The notes below the pieces were generated by a model. That model saw nothing but the letters and a program-made list of their open reading frames with translations, was not told the DNA's origin and did no database searches. A stretch of 64,000 bases of DNA from Marinobacter daepoensis DSM 16072 (GTDB lineage Bacteria > Pseudomonadota > Gammaproteobacteria > Pseudomonadales > Oleiphilaceae). Shown here in pieces: positions 25,700 to 35,300 of the stretch. Location of the stretch: the NCBI RefSeq assembly GCF_000421165.1, contig NZ_ATWI01000008.1:434001-498000 (forward strand). Reading direction: 5' to 3'. Positions within the stretch are counted from its first letter, which is position 1. Each line of letters opens with the position of its first letter. A program made the translations under genes and the position numbers.

Positions 25700-27043
25700 T
25701 CACTCTTCGGTGACCTCTTTCAGACGCAGTGCGCTCATCATACCCGCCAGTCCCATCAGGCCCAGCACCAGAATGACCGCGACCTCTGAAATCAGCGACA
25801 GGGCCGCCGTGAAACCGCCAGTCACTAATAGCAGAAGACCGATCACGGTGTTGCTGACGGCGGTGTAGTCCGTGCGCTTGTTACCACCGGCCATATCCAC
25901 CAGATAGGTTTTCCTTCCCAGGCGGACGCCGGCGTGGGCGATGCTCAACACGAAGAAGGCCGCCGGGTAGAACCAGGCGCCCCCGAAGCCGGGGCCAAAC
26001 ACCAGTGCCAGCAGGCCGACCATCAGACAGACCCCACTGGCCATGGCGGCGCCGCGAATCATGACCCGGCGACTGGAGGTGTCGGCCGCCCAGCCCCAGA
26101 AGCTGGCGCTGAGTGAACTGGCAAGGCTGCTGGCCAGCAGGAAAACGCCCAGCAGCCAGCCAATATCGGATTCTCTCTGGGCCAGTACCACAAAATAAGG
26201 AGAGGCAAGGGCCGAGCACAGCAGCAAAGCCCGGGTGATGACAAACTGCCGAAACGGCACATCATCACGTAGCAGCGACAGGCTGTGTATCGCCTCTGTT
26301 ATGGCATTGTTGCCGCCTCCGGTTTCGCCTTCGTATTCTTCCACATTGGCGAACAGAATCCCGGCGATCACCCAGAGAGCGGCTGCCAGCAAGAGCAGGG
26401 CAGTATAGAAAGCAATGGTCGGATCACCCCGGTCCCAGAAAAGAGCGGCGGTGAGAATGACGGTGGCGGTTCCGCCTATGGTTGTTGCCAGCCCTGACAG
26501 GCGCCCCCGGCGGGTTTTTGGAATGCATTTACCCTGAACGTCTTTCATGGCAACCGAGCAGAATCCCCGCGCCAGCGAAAACACTACCAGCGATGCAATG
26601 ATGCCTCCGCCTGCAGCGTAGCCTTCCAGAAACCAGACGCTGGCAGCCATGGCGGCCACGCTCACTGCCTGGCCGAAACTGCCCAGTGTCCAGAACCACT
26701 TGCGAACCGCTTTCCGGCGTACCCAGGCGGCAATCATCATCTGGGGAACCATGGAGCCAGATTCCCGGATGGGCACCAGCCACGCCACCAGGGCTGGTGC
26801 ACCCACTGCGCTCACCAGCCAGGCCAGCACGGTTTTCGGGCTGATCAGCAGGTCGCCCAGGTTTGTGAGGACGTTGCTGACCATAATCAGGAAAAAGTTA
26901 CGGGGGACTTCCCGACAGGCCGCTTCCGGAATGTCTTTGCAGACCCGCGCGTCTTCCTCGTTGGCGATCAGGCTGTACAACTGGTCCAGGGTGTCTGTTC
27001 TGGTGGCTGACAAGAGACCGTCCTCTGAAAAAAATTTTGCCAA
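25700..27043 (-). CDS. MFS transporter
   Basis: A 447-residue transporter with about 45 polar cytoplasmic residues before the first membrane helix and roughly 12 helices in total. A typical loop motif KTRRGRLSGLATTIGGTA lies between helices 4 and 5-6. Substrate cannot be told from the sequence; the long N-terminal extension containing LYSLIANEEDARVC and an unusual loop VEEYEGETGGGNN set it apart from drug exporters. It sits 35 bp downstream of the DUF1513 gene on the same strand, so it may be read as the last gene of the imelysin operon. Confidence 0.8.
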   Translation of the reverse strand: MAKFFSEDGLLSATRTDTLDQLYSLIANEEDARVCKDIPEAACREVPRNFFLIMVSNVLTNLGDLLISPKTVLAWLVSAVGAPALVAWLVPIRESGSMVPQMMIAAWVRRKAVRKWFWTLGSFGQAVSVAAMAASVWFLEGYAAGGGIIASLVVFSLARGFCSVAMKDVQGKCIPKTRRGRLSGLATTIGGTATVILTAALFWDRGDPTIAFYTALLLLAAALWVIAGILFANVEEYEGETGGGNNAITEAIHSLSLLRDDVPFRQFVITRALLLCSALASPYFVVLAQRESDIGWLLGVFLLASSLASSLSASFWGWAADTSSRRVMIRGAAMASGVCLMVGLLALVFGPGFGGAWFYPAAFFVLSIAHAGVRLGRKTYLVDMAGGNKRTDYTAVSNTVIGLLLLVTGGFTAALSLISEVAVILVLGLMGLAGMMSALRLKEVTEE

Positions 27044-27078
27044 GCATACCAGTTATCCGCCAAAGGATGGGCGTCTGC

Positions 27079-28173
27079 TCAGACCAGATGATGGTCCCAG
27101 TGGACAGGCAGATGGGCCACCTCTCGAGCTGGATAGTGAGCGCTCAGGCGTACCAGTTTTCCCTGCCCTGAGGACACCAGAAAGTCACCGCCGGCGAGCG
27201 ACTGAATGCCGGCACAATCGGGCAGTGAAAGGCGAGTGATCAGCGCCCCCGTGCTGCCCTGAAAGAGGATGGCGGTACCGCCCACGGGTGAGGCCGCGGC
27301 CACCAGATCGTTCTCCGGGTGGGCGACCACGCTGGCGATGTAGTTGCCCAGTGCAGACTGGGTGAGGGGATCAAACCGGTATTCCCGAAGCTGTCCGTTT
27401 TCGAGCCGGGCAAGGAGAGCCGGTGTTTCATGGCGCGGGCCCTGGTACTGATAGGCAGCATAAATCTGGCCGTTGGCACTGGTGCTGACGTGCCGGGTAC
27501 TTTGATGATGGTGGGCAGGGGCAAGGCGCCCCGTTATGCTTCCTGAGTGCCGGTCCATCAGAATCAGGGCGGGTGCCATCGTGTCCAGATTGAGCTTGAT
27601 CCGGTCATAATCCGGGTGGGTAAGAATGCCTCCCAGACCCACGACAAGCGTATTGCCGTCGGGGTGCAAGGTGATCTCATGGGGCCCGATGCCGCCCAGC
27701 TCAAAGGTCTGGGTGCGTTGGTACCCCCGTTGGGCGTCGTAAACGGCAACAATGCCTTGTCCCTGCTCATAACGGCTGGCGGTGGTGTACAGCCAGCGGC
27801 CGTCGGGGGAGAACACGCCGTGCCCCACGAAGTGCTCTCCGTTCTGCGCCAGAATCCGGTGCCGGCGCTGCCCGGTTGCTGCGTCGAAGACATAAAAAGA
27901 CCAGCCGGGGCGGCGCTCGAAAAAAAGAATCTCATCCTGGCCGGGGCGGTTACAGCCACTGTGACAGCGGGTGTCGACCGGGGCTTGCCACAGGGTAGCG
28001 CCGGCCCGGTCGAAAGCGCTGACGCCAAAGCCACCGTTTGGCAGGCCGACGGCGCCCGAATAGCGTTCCGGCTGGCTGCCTGTTTTCCTTGGGAGCAGGG
28101 AGCAGCCGACCAGAGTCGCTGTGGCGCACCCGGCGAGCGTAGCTTTTAGTAAAGATCTTCGATGGATCGACAT
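27079..28173 (-). CDS. DUF1513 Tat-exported beta-propeller lipoprotein
   Basis: A 364-residue secreted protein with a twin-arginine signal (HRRSLLK) and a lipobox LVGC (Cys24). The rest forms repeated blade-like segments: GVFSPDGRWLYTTASRYEQG, GIGPHEITLHPDGNTLVVGL and HQSTRHVSTSANGQIYAAYQ, typical of DUF1513. Proteins of this family usually follow two imelysin genes and a DUF1111 gene in iron-responsive operons, exactly as here. The 12-bp spacing to the imelysin upstream supports co-transcription. Biochemical role unknown. Confidence 0.88.
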   Translation of the reverse strand: MSIHRRSLLKATLAGCATATLVGCSLLPRKTGSQPERYSGAVGLPNGGFGVSAFDRAGATLWQAPVDTRCHSGCNRPGQDEILFFERRPGWSFYVFDAATGQRRHRILAQNGEHFVGHGVFSPDGRWLYTTASRYEQGQGIVAVYDAQRGYQRTQTFELGGIGPHEITLHPDGNTLVVGLGGILTHPDYDRIKLNLDTMAPALILMDRHSGSITGRLAPAHHHQSTRHVSTSANGQIYAAYQYQGPRHETPALLARLENGQLREYRFDPLTQSALGNYIASVVAHPENDLVAAASPVGGTAILFQGSTGALITRLSLPDCAGIQSLAGGDFLVSSGQGKLVRLSAHYPAREVAHLPVHWDHHLV

Positions 28174-28185
28174 GGTCGTCTCCGG

Positions 28186-29220
28186 TTAATCGCCATCACT
28201 GGAGTTAAAACCGCGAATCACCCCCAGTGCGACGGCGGCCTCATCGTTGACGAGGGTGGCCAGTTGGGAAACGTCTACGTATAGCCCCTGAAGTGCCCGG
28301 AAGCGGTCGTCGTCGCCAAGCAACGTCTGCATGGGGGCGTCAGCAGCAGGGAAGTTATCAGCCACTTTGTTGAACTGAGCGCGAATGCGGCTGGCCAGGC
28401 TGGATTCCCCGCGGGCATCCAGCAGCGTGGTCAGCCCCGGCAGGAAATGGTTTTGCAAACCAGCCACGCCAGCCTTGGCGGCCTTCAGGCTGTTTCCACT
28501 GCGCCAGGCATCCGCGATATAGGGATTACGCCGACCATTGCCCCGAAGCCCCATCGGCTGGGCCAGCCGGCGCTCTTCAAGGATTTCGAGCGCGGTCATG
28601 CCGGCTTTGAGTGTTGTCTCCTGATAGAGCGCGTTGGCTAGATAGTGGGGCCTGAAATCGGACCATTGGCTGGCCAATGCCTCGGTGTTGTGGTTCACAT
28701 GTTCTGCCACCTTGATCAGCAGTTCACAGGATCTGGGGGCAGGCAAGGCGTCCTGGCCGATACTCTGCTGTTCGTCGAACAGCAGAAATTCGATCATCGG
28801 GAATCCCTGAACCGCAACGCCGGACTGCTCAATGAGGTTGCTGGTGACGGGCGCCTCTGCCTTCAGGATGGTCTTTGCCTTGCGGGCGATCAGGTTTTTC
28901 GGGTCCGGCCAGAACTGGAATTGCCAGGCCAGATTGTTGTTCTCCACGGGCCCGAAATTGACAAAGCGAACGGCCTGCCAGGCCAGAAAGGCGTCCAGCC
29001 ATCCCTTGTTAAGCGCTTTTCTGTGGTTGGTCGTGGGTTCTTCGCAGTAAGCAGACGCTGCTCGGAGCAAGGTGCTGGTTTCTGTCGTCAGCGTGTTGTA
29101 GCCCACCTTGATGCTTTGATGAAACTGTTCCAGAACGGCCTGCTCTGGCGTACCGGCATGGGTTGAGACCGAAGCGGCCACCAGCGCGATCAAACCACAT
29201 AATCTGGTGAAGAGGTGCAT
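28186..29220 (-). CDS. imelysin-family protein (second copy)
   Basis: A 344-residue secreted protein with a signal peptide of about 22 residues (ends STHAG). It is a helical imelysin/Peptidase_M75-type fold. In the position of the family GxHxxE motif it reads GFPMIE (139-144), so the His is replaced by Pro, as in other second imelysins of such operons. Other conserved parts are WLDAFLAWQAVRFVNFGPVE and NALYQETTLKAGMTALEI. The gene lies 9 bp from the DUF1111 gene. A periplasmic, iron-related role is inferred; no catalytic activity should be assumed. Confidence 0.88.
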   Translation of the reverse strand: MHLFTRLCGLIALVAASVSTHAGTPEQAVLEQFHQSIKVGYNTLTTETSTLLRAASAYCEEPTTNHRKALNKGWLDAFLAWQAVRFVNFGPVENNNLAWQFQFWPDPKNLIARKAKTILKAEAPVTSNLIEQSGVAVQGFPMIEFLLFDEQQSIGQDALPAPRSCELLIKVAEHVNHNTEALASQWSDFRPHYLANALYQETTLKAGMTALEILEERRLAQPMGLRGNGRRNPYIADAWRSGNSLKAAKAGVAGLQNHFLPGLTTLLDARGESSLASRIRAQFNKVADNFPAADAPMQTLLGDDDRFRALQGLYVDVSQLATLVNDEAAVALGVIRGFNSSDGD

Positions 29221-29229
29221 GCGGCGTCC

Positions 29230-30639
29230 TCAGAGTGAGTTCAGGAAATCAATCAGAGCGTTGCGCCCGGATTCCGGCATCTGGCGATAGCGATCCGCGG
29301 CCGGTTGGGCCTCTCCGCCGTGCCATAGGATGGCTTCTTCCAGTGTGCGGGCCCTGCCATCGTGCAGGAAGCCCGCTTGCGGGTTGACCGTTTTGGTCAG
29401 CCCAATGCCCCATAGGGGTGGTGTGCGCCATTCACGGCCGTCCGCCAGGAACTCGTTGCGACCGTCCGTCAGTGCCGGGCCCATATCGTGCAGGAGCAAG
29501 TCGGTGTAGGGCCAGATGGTCTGATCGCTCAGGTCCGGGCGGTTGGCGACGTGTCCGGTCTGGTGTCTGGGGGTGTGGCAGCCTGCGCAGCCGGTTTCGT
29601 TAAACAGGCGTGCACCTTGTTGCACTGACTCAGAAGACAGATTCCGCCGGGCCGGGACGGCGAGGCTCCTGGCATAGAAGGTGACAAAGTGGGCCACCTT
29701 GTCGCTGACCTCGGGTGTTCCGCCATCCGCAAAACGTTCACACTGTTGTTCCGGCGTGCAATCCGTGGTGGGTTTGATGGAGGACGTCAGGCCCATATCG
29801 CCAGCGAAGGCGCCCATACTTTGCTGATGCACATCGGGCTCAGCTGCTTTCCAGCCAAATCGACCCGGAAGCGTCTGCTGAGTCGCGACGTCCCAAACCC
29901 GGTTTAACTTTCCGGAAATACCGTTGTTGTCGGAATCGTCGGGGTCGGCCAGGCTTTCAAGATCGGGAATGGGAATGGCTTCAAGCAGCCCCATGCCAAT
30001 CATCTGAGGGGCGACCCGTGGGGAAATCAGCAGATCGTCCGGCAGTGGCCCGTAGTTGGGGTTCTCAATACGATAGATCGGTTGACGTAATTCAACCACC
30101 TTGCCGTCACTCATGGTTTCCCGGATAGGTTGCCATTCGATGACCAGGTCGGCTTCCGGCTTCGCTGCCGGTAACGCTGCGGTTTGTAGTTGGCTGCCAT
30201 ATACCGGAGCAGGCTTGAAGCCGTGCATACGAAGGGTGGCTGCATCTTGTTTCGGGTCGGCGGGCACGGCCAGCCGCAGAAACAGAGAAACCGGAGGTTC
30301 ATTGGCGGCCGGAGGGTGTCCTCGTCCGTCTTTTATGTGGCAGCCCTGACAGGAGTTTGTATTGAATAACGGGCCCAGACCGTCCCGGGCATCTGTGCTT
30401 GCAGGTGCTTCGACCCAGGGGTTGCGGAAGAAACTGTTGCCAACGCTGAAATCCAGGCGCTTGGTCATGGACAAGTTACCCTGAGGTAGAGAGTAAGCGT
30501 TGGTGTCGAACTGGTTCACCGTTCCTTCTCCACCGGTGTCTGGTGTGGTCTGTATCGGGAAACCGGCGTGGGTGTCAGCCAGGACCGGGTGAACGCTGAG
30601 GGCCAGCGGGAGCAGGCAGGATATAAGTGCTTGTTTCAT
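29230..30639 (-). CDS. DUF1111 di-haem thiol oxidoreductase-like cytochrome
   Basis: A 469-residue periplasmic c-type cytochrome with a signal peptide of about 21 residues (ends SVHPVLA). Two haem motifs are present: CQGCH at 97-101 and CAGCH near residue 352. Other DUF1111 landmarks are DGLGPLFNTNSC, GMGLLEAIPIPDLESLAD, and the closing block TPPLWGIGLTKTVNP with FLHDGRARTLEEAILWHGGE. Families of this type are distantly related to di-haem peroxidases. It sits between two imelysin genes, the conserved order. Redox partner unknown. Confidence 0.9.
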   Translation of the reverse strand: MKQALISCLLPLALSVHPVLADTHAGFPIQTTPDTGGEGTVNQFDTNAYSLPQGNLSMTKRLDFSVGNSFFRNPWVEAPASTDARDGLGPLFNTNSCQGCHIKDGRGHPPAANEPPVSLFLRLAVPADPKQDAATLRMHGFKPAPVYGSQLQTAALPAAKPEADLVIEWQPIRETMSDGKVVELRQPIYRIENPNYGPLPDDLLISPRVAPQMIGMGLLEAIPIPDLESLADPDDSDNNGISGKLNRVWDVATQQTLPGRFGWKAAEPDVHQQSMGAFAGDMGLTSSIKPTTDCTPEQQCERFADGGTPEVSDKVAHFVTFYARSLAVPARRNLSSESVQQGARLFNETGCAGCHTPRHQTGHVANRPDLSDQTIWPYTDLLLHDMGPALTDGRNEFLADGREWRTPPLWGIGLTKTVNPQAGFLHDGRARTLEEAILWHGGEAQPAADRYRQMPESGRNALIDFLNSL

Positions 30640-30724
30640 AAAAACTCGTGTTTCTGAAGGGAAAAAACCCTGGAAAATCCACCCGTGGCAGAGGGTGGGC
30701 TTTCCATGGTTTGTTCGAATAGAG

Positions 30725-30757
30725 GTTCTGCCGGAGACGAAAGTCTCCCGGCAGAAC
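30725..30757. other. strong intercistronic stem-loop between imelysin and DUF1111 genes
   Basis: GTTCTGCCGG-AGAC (30725-30738) pairs with GTCT-C-CCGGCAGAAC (30743-30757), a 14-bp stem with one bulged base and a four-base loop (GAAA on plus, TTTC on the minus-strand transcript). It lies 20 bp after the imelysin stop, inside the 137-bp gap before DUF1111. No T-run follows, so it is more likely an mRNA processing or stability element, or partial terminator, than a full terminator. A second, weaker stem (CCACCC/GGGTGG) lies at about 30680-30700. Confidence 0.65.
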
Positions 30758-30776
30758 GGGATTCTGGCCGGTTAAC

Positions 30777-32072
30777 TCAGAATGCGTGCCCGGCATCGTC
30801 AGGAGACAATGCTTCAATACCCAACTGGCGTGCAGCCTGCTCTATAGAGCCAGTCTGCTCGACCAGGGCGAGAATGGCACCATTCACAATCCGGGCCCCC
30901 TCGGCGTTGCCCGGAGCGATCATGGTGTCAAACGCCATTGGGTTCTGACTGCTCTCGGCTCGGGCCTTCATCAGACTCAGAGCTTTCATGGAAGCATCGA
31001 GTTGTCCGGTCAGGCGCTTGTCCAGTTCCGGGTTGCTTTGAGCAACCAGGTCCGACAGTGACGGGCCGGAGACCCGGGAGCCATCAACTCGCTGATACGT
31101 GCCGGTGTAAACGTTTTTGATGCCCTGTCCGTTGTAGTAATGGGAGTTGTGGGTGTTGTCGCTGAAGCAGTCGTGCTCGTCCTCGTAGGAGTTGGCTTCC
31201 AGGGCAACCTTCAGACGCTCCCCGGCCAGTTCGCCAAGCGACAGGGAGCCCATACCGAACAGCATTTTCTGAATGCCTTCATCGGCGTTGGCCGACGTCA
31301 ACTGGGCACGGTAATTGTCGCTGGCACCGGGAGCCCACTGGGCCGCCATCCATTCGAGGTCGGTAATCAGAAGATCGGTCACTGCATCAAGGTACTGAGC
31401 GCGCCGTTCGCAGTTGCCGTTGGTACAATCCGCACCCTGAGCGAAGTCGGTGACCGGGCGCTCACCCGCGCCGCTCTCAAAACCGTGCAGGTCCTGCCCC
31501 CACAACAGGAATTCGATGGCATGGTAACCCGTCGCCACGTTCGCTTCGGAGCCGCCCACTTCGTTCAGATTCGCCAGAAGTTCAGGGCTAAGCGTTGCCA
31601 CATCCAGACTTTCACCGCCCACGTTGATGTTATTGCTGGCAATAATGTTGGCTGTAGCCCCGTGGTTACCCAACTCGTGCTGGTAGTCGTCGGCTTTGAC
31701 ATAGTCGATCAGGCCTTCGTCCAGAGGCCAGGCATTCAGCTGGCCTTCCCAGTCATCGACGATGGTATTCCCAAACCGGAATACTTCTGACTGCTGGTAG
31801 GGAACACGGGCAGCTAGCCACGCTTCTTTGGCGGCGTTCAGGTTGGCTTCCGTGGGGTTGGCAATCAGGCGATCGGTGGCTTCGTCCAGCGCGCGTGCCG
31901 TTATCAGAGCATCACCATAGGTAGCGTGGGCCAGGTCTGCGTAGTGGGCGACAACTGAGGTTTTGGTGGCGGTCTGGTTTTGTTCTGCAGACCAGGGCGT
32001 GTTGGAACACCCTGCGGTAAGCGCAGCAGCGATGGTCAGGGCCAGCGGGGCCGGGCGAAACAAATCGTTCAT
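30777..32072 (-). CDS. imelysin-family lipoprotein (first copy, GxHxxE present)
   Basis: A 431-residue lipoprotein: signal with lipobox LTAGC (Cys22), then the imelysin fold. The family motif is complete as GYHAIE (182-187), followed by FLLWGQDLHG. This matches IrpA/ICMP-type imelysins, periplasmic proteins linked to iron uptake and regulated by iron in several bacteria. Further blocks are WLAARVPYQQSEVFRFGNT and the C-terminal helical bundle. ATG 32072 is chosen over an ATG 11 codons upstream because GGAG is correctly placed. It is the first gene of the minus-strand operon. An iron role is inferred from family. Confidence 0.9.
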   Translation of the reverse strand: MNDLFRPAPLALTIAAALTAGCSNTPWSAEQNQTATKTSVVAHYADLAHATYGDALITARALDEATDRLIANPTEANLNAAKEAWLAARVPYQQSEVFRFGNTIVDDWEGQLNAWPLDEGLIDYVKADDYQHELGNHGATANIIASNNINVGGESLDVATLSPELLANLNEVGGSEANVATGYHAIEFLLWGQDLHGFESGAGERPVTDFAQGADCTNGNCERRAQYLDAVTDLLITDLEWMAAQWAPGASDNYRAQLTSANADEGIQKMLFGMGSLSLGELAGERLKVALEANSYEDEHDCFSDNTHNSHYYNGQGIKNVYTGTYQRVDGSRVSGPSLSDLVAQSNPELDKRLTGQLDASMKALSLMKARAESSQNPMAFDTMIAPGNAEGARIVNGAILALVEQTGSIEQAARQLGIEALSPDDAGHAF

Positions 32073-32100
32073 TGCAAACTCCACATGAATTATAGATTCA

Positions 32101-32116
32101 CTCATTTGAAAATGAG
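32101..32116. promoter_or_regulatory. inverted repeat at the imelysin promoter
   Basis: CTCATTT (32101-32107) and AAATGAG (32110-32116) form a perfect 7-2-7 inverted repeat, 29 bp upstream of the imelysin start codon. Its composition recalls iron-repressor sites, but the orientation is not the classical one. Function uncertain. Confidence 0.35.
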
Positions 32117-32294
32117 AAAACTTAGTGTTTGTGCTTTGGGTATGAAAGCCCGCTCATAGCGAGGGGGATGACGTAAGGTAAGTTGAACCTTAAAAATTAT
32201 AAATATTAATACGAACGATTTGCAAGTGTGATTGGGTGTTGCCGTCCTTAGGTTGTTTTTGATCCGCCAGCCACAGAATAACATGATCGATATT

Positions 32295-32313
32295 AATAAT
32301 GATTTGCATTTAT
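32295..32313. promoter_or_regulatory. Fur-like box in the divergent promoter region
   Basis: AATAATGATTTGCATTTAT at 32295-32313 matches the 19-bp Fur consensus (GATAATGATAATCATTATC) at 12 of 19 positions, counted by eye. It sits in the 307-bp region between the imelysin operon (start 32072) and the lipoprotein/peroxidase/TonB operon (start 32380), about 67 bp upstream of the latter. No coding frame is visible in this AT-rich region. Fur control is plausible given the gene content, but the match is imperfect. Confidence 0.45.
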
Positions 32314-32379
32314 GTTTGCGTCCTGCATAATTTGCATATATCAAAAATGAATGAATCGTCATGTTAGGGGGTGTTTTGC

Positions 32380-35300
32380 ATGAGTCGACGGCGTTGGATG
32401 CCTTCCGTATTTCAGTTTGCCTTTGTGGTTGTGTCTGCATTGGCTGTGGCCGCTTGTGGTGGCTCATCGAGTGGAGGCTCAGGCAGTAACACTGAAGTGG
32501 AAGGTGCGGCGGTGGTCAGTGGCATTGTGACTGATCCACCAATAGAGGGCGCCGCTGTCAGGTTGGTGGATGCGCAGGGGGATGCGCTAACCCGGATCAC
32601 CGTCAGCGACCGGGCTGGCCGGTTTTCATTTGAATTGCCCGGGACCAGCGATTTGACGGGTGCAAGGGTTGTTGTGGTTGGCGGTAAAGATGTCAAAACC
32701 GGCCAGGATTTTAGAGGCCTGACTCTGACAGCGGAAATAGCCGAGGGTGTTGAGACCTTCGTTACTCCACTGACGACGCTTGCTTCGGCTTATCGTCGGG
32801 AGGGTGGAGCGGCAGCGGACTTAGCGGTTTTGCTTGGATTGTCTGAATCCGACCTGATGGCTGATCCTGCCAATTCTGCCGTGGCTCAACGGGCCAGTTT
32901 GCTGATAACGGAATTGATGGTGGCCCTGAAGGGAGTTGATCAGGCGGATGAGCTGATTGCTGAGGCGCTGGAGTTGGTGGGGCTGGGCGCCTCCGGCGAG
33001 GCGGATTTTATAGCGGTCACTCAGCAGTTGGAAGCCAGTGACCGTACGCCGGGTACAAGCGATCGTCTTCTCAGTTCCCTGGTCGCGCGGATTGGCGGTT
33101 TGAACGAACGGGTGACTGAATCGCCGACCACAGCTCAGGGCATTGTCGAGACTTTTAATCTGATCAATCTGGAGTTTGGAGTAGGGCAGTATTTTGTTTC
33201 AAATCTGGGATTGAGTGAGACAGAGCCGCTCCGAGATAACGCTGAAAAAGTGGCTGGGGCCATCTGGCACGCTATCGGGAAGCGGGGGGTTCCGTCAGAC
33301 AGTCCGGCGTTGTTGAACATGGTGAGGTTTGTTCTGCAGGACAACATGATCGAAAGCAGTGACTTGGAGGCTGACGGCTTTGAAGTTTCCGATCTGAGTG
33401 GTTCGGCAGCGGTGCTCAATCAGCTGGCAGATCAGAATTTTATTGATGTCGCACAACCCCTGGCGATAGGTGAAGAGCTTGGAGGGGATAATGAGGCTCG
33501 GGTTGGCTACTTTTTCAATTCGAACGTGTCTCCATACTACCGCTCTGCGCAGTTATTCGACGGTGTCTACGATGATGCCGTGTTGGACCCCCTCTATGTT
33601 CAGGTGGCGGCCGGGCAGGCATCGGCCGGTTTGATAGACACTGCTGATCTTACGGTATCGGCGTTCGTCTTTGGCGCTGTGGAGCGAGCTTCGGGTTATC
33701 GGGCGATTGCACTGGCACTGCTTGCCAAAGGTGAAGCCAATCTGGCGGTTGACTACCTGAAAAAGTCCCGTGAGGTTTACCTGGATTATCTGAGCGCGAA
33801 AAGTACGCCGGGCGGCGGCCTTGAGCTCAATGCAGACGATGCCGGATTTTTCCAGAGCCTGAGCGACGACTTTAAAACCGCAGGGAACATGGCAGAATCC
33901 ATCGCTTCCTTTAGGCCTATTCAGTCGTACCTGGACGCTCAAAAAGGAACCTATTCAACCAGATATGCTCGCCTGATCTATTCGATGAGAAAGAACATCC
34001 ATGACCTTTTTGAGAGTCAGTCTGATGGCGTGGCGACGGCGGTAAAGGCGTTTCAGGAAGCGGTTTATGGCTTGGGCGCTAATGGTTCAGACGAAAACTG
34101 TCACTCGGTCAGGATTGGCCTCTTGGCGGATGTGACCGATTTCGCGGTCCGTCTGGATGATCGCGGCGCGCTCAACAAATCACTGGATTCGTTCAAGCAG
34201 AGTTTTGAGAATGCCTGCGATGTTCCCTGGGCGTCACGCATCGCAAATCGTTTTTCCTATGGGTTTGGGTACGCCGACCGAGCGGTCGAGTTCCGAGAGT
34301 TGATTGAGCAGAAAATCCGGCCCGAAAGCGAGGCATTTGCGAGCAGCGCGCTTGCTGGTCTCGTGCTTTTCGATGCGTTGGGGCTCGCGGAGAGTGGCCG
34401 TGTCGAAGAAGCTATTCAGGTTGTCGTTTCCAGTACAGACGACATAGAGGCTCAGATTCAGGCACTAACCTTTGACGGTTTGGTTAAACGCAACTACCTC
34501 GCTGGCGAGCTTTTTGAGCGTGGTGCGCCGCTCGCGGCAAAACAAGTGCTTGATCATGCGTATGAGCTGTCTTTGTCGGGCGCATACTATGATCAGGTAG
34601 GTTCGCCGTCGTTCTTTGTCAGCCGAGGGTGTGGCGAGCTGGCAGAGTACTACAAAACATGGGTGAGTGTTGATCTGGCCAGGGCCAAAATGGCGCAGTG
34701 TCGGGATACTGTTGTGGCGAAGCTTGATCGGGTTGCTACGGAAGAGCAGTTTTCGACATACGCCGCGCTGATCCCAAAATACAAAGCCGTTGATCTGGAT
34801 GATCAGTTGTTACCTTTAGTTGATCGGTATCGCGATCTTATACCGGTGCTGGCTTCGGCGGAGAACCGTCTGTCGAAATCCCTTGTCACGGCGAAGCTCT
34901 ATGCTGAAGCCCATGCGCACGATTCTGCTCATCTGCTACTCGATGCTGCCTGGGGCATGGCAGACAGGCTGGTCGGCATGGCGGCAACAGATGAAGAGCG
35001 GGAGAGTGCGGTAGATGGCTATATTCAGGTTGGTAGATACCATGTCGAGGTCGCAGAGCAGATGCGGAGCGTGTTCCCGGCTGACGACGAGGCCCTTGCT
35101 CAGAGAGTTCGTGATATTCGGGCGGCGGTTCAGACCCAACTGATGGGGGACCATAAAGCCACGACGTATATCGAACGCCTGAACTCGCCCAAAACCAGGG
35201 ATACGCTGTACCAAAAGGTGATTGGCTATCTGTCTCAGGCGCGCGCTTTTGCTGCGGCCATAGAGCTGGCGCAACAGACCGGACCTGGTGTTGAACGAAA

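Noticed and set aside
25700-27043. MFS gene as a siderophore exporter of the imelysin operon
   Set aside because: Spacing allows co-transcription, but the sequence gives no substrate information and no siderophore biosynthesis genes are present in the window.
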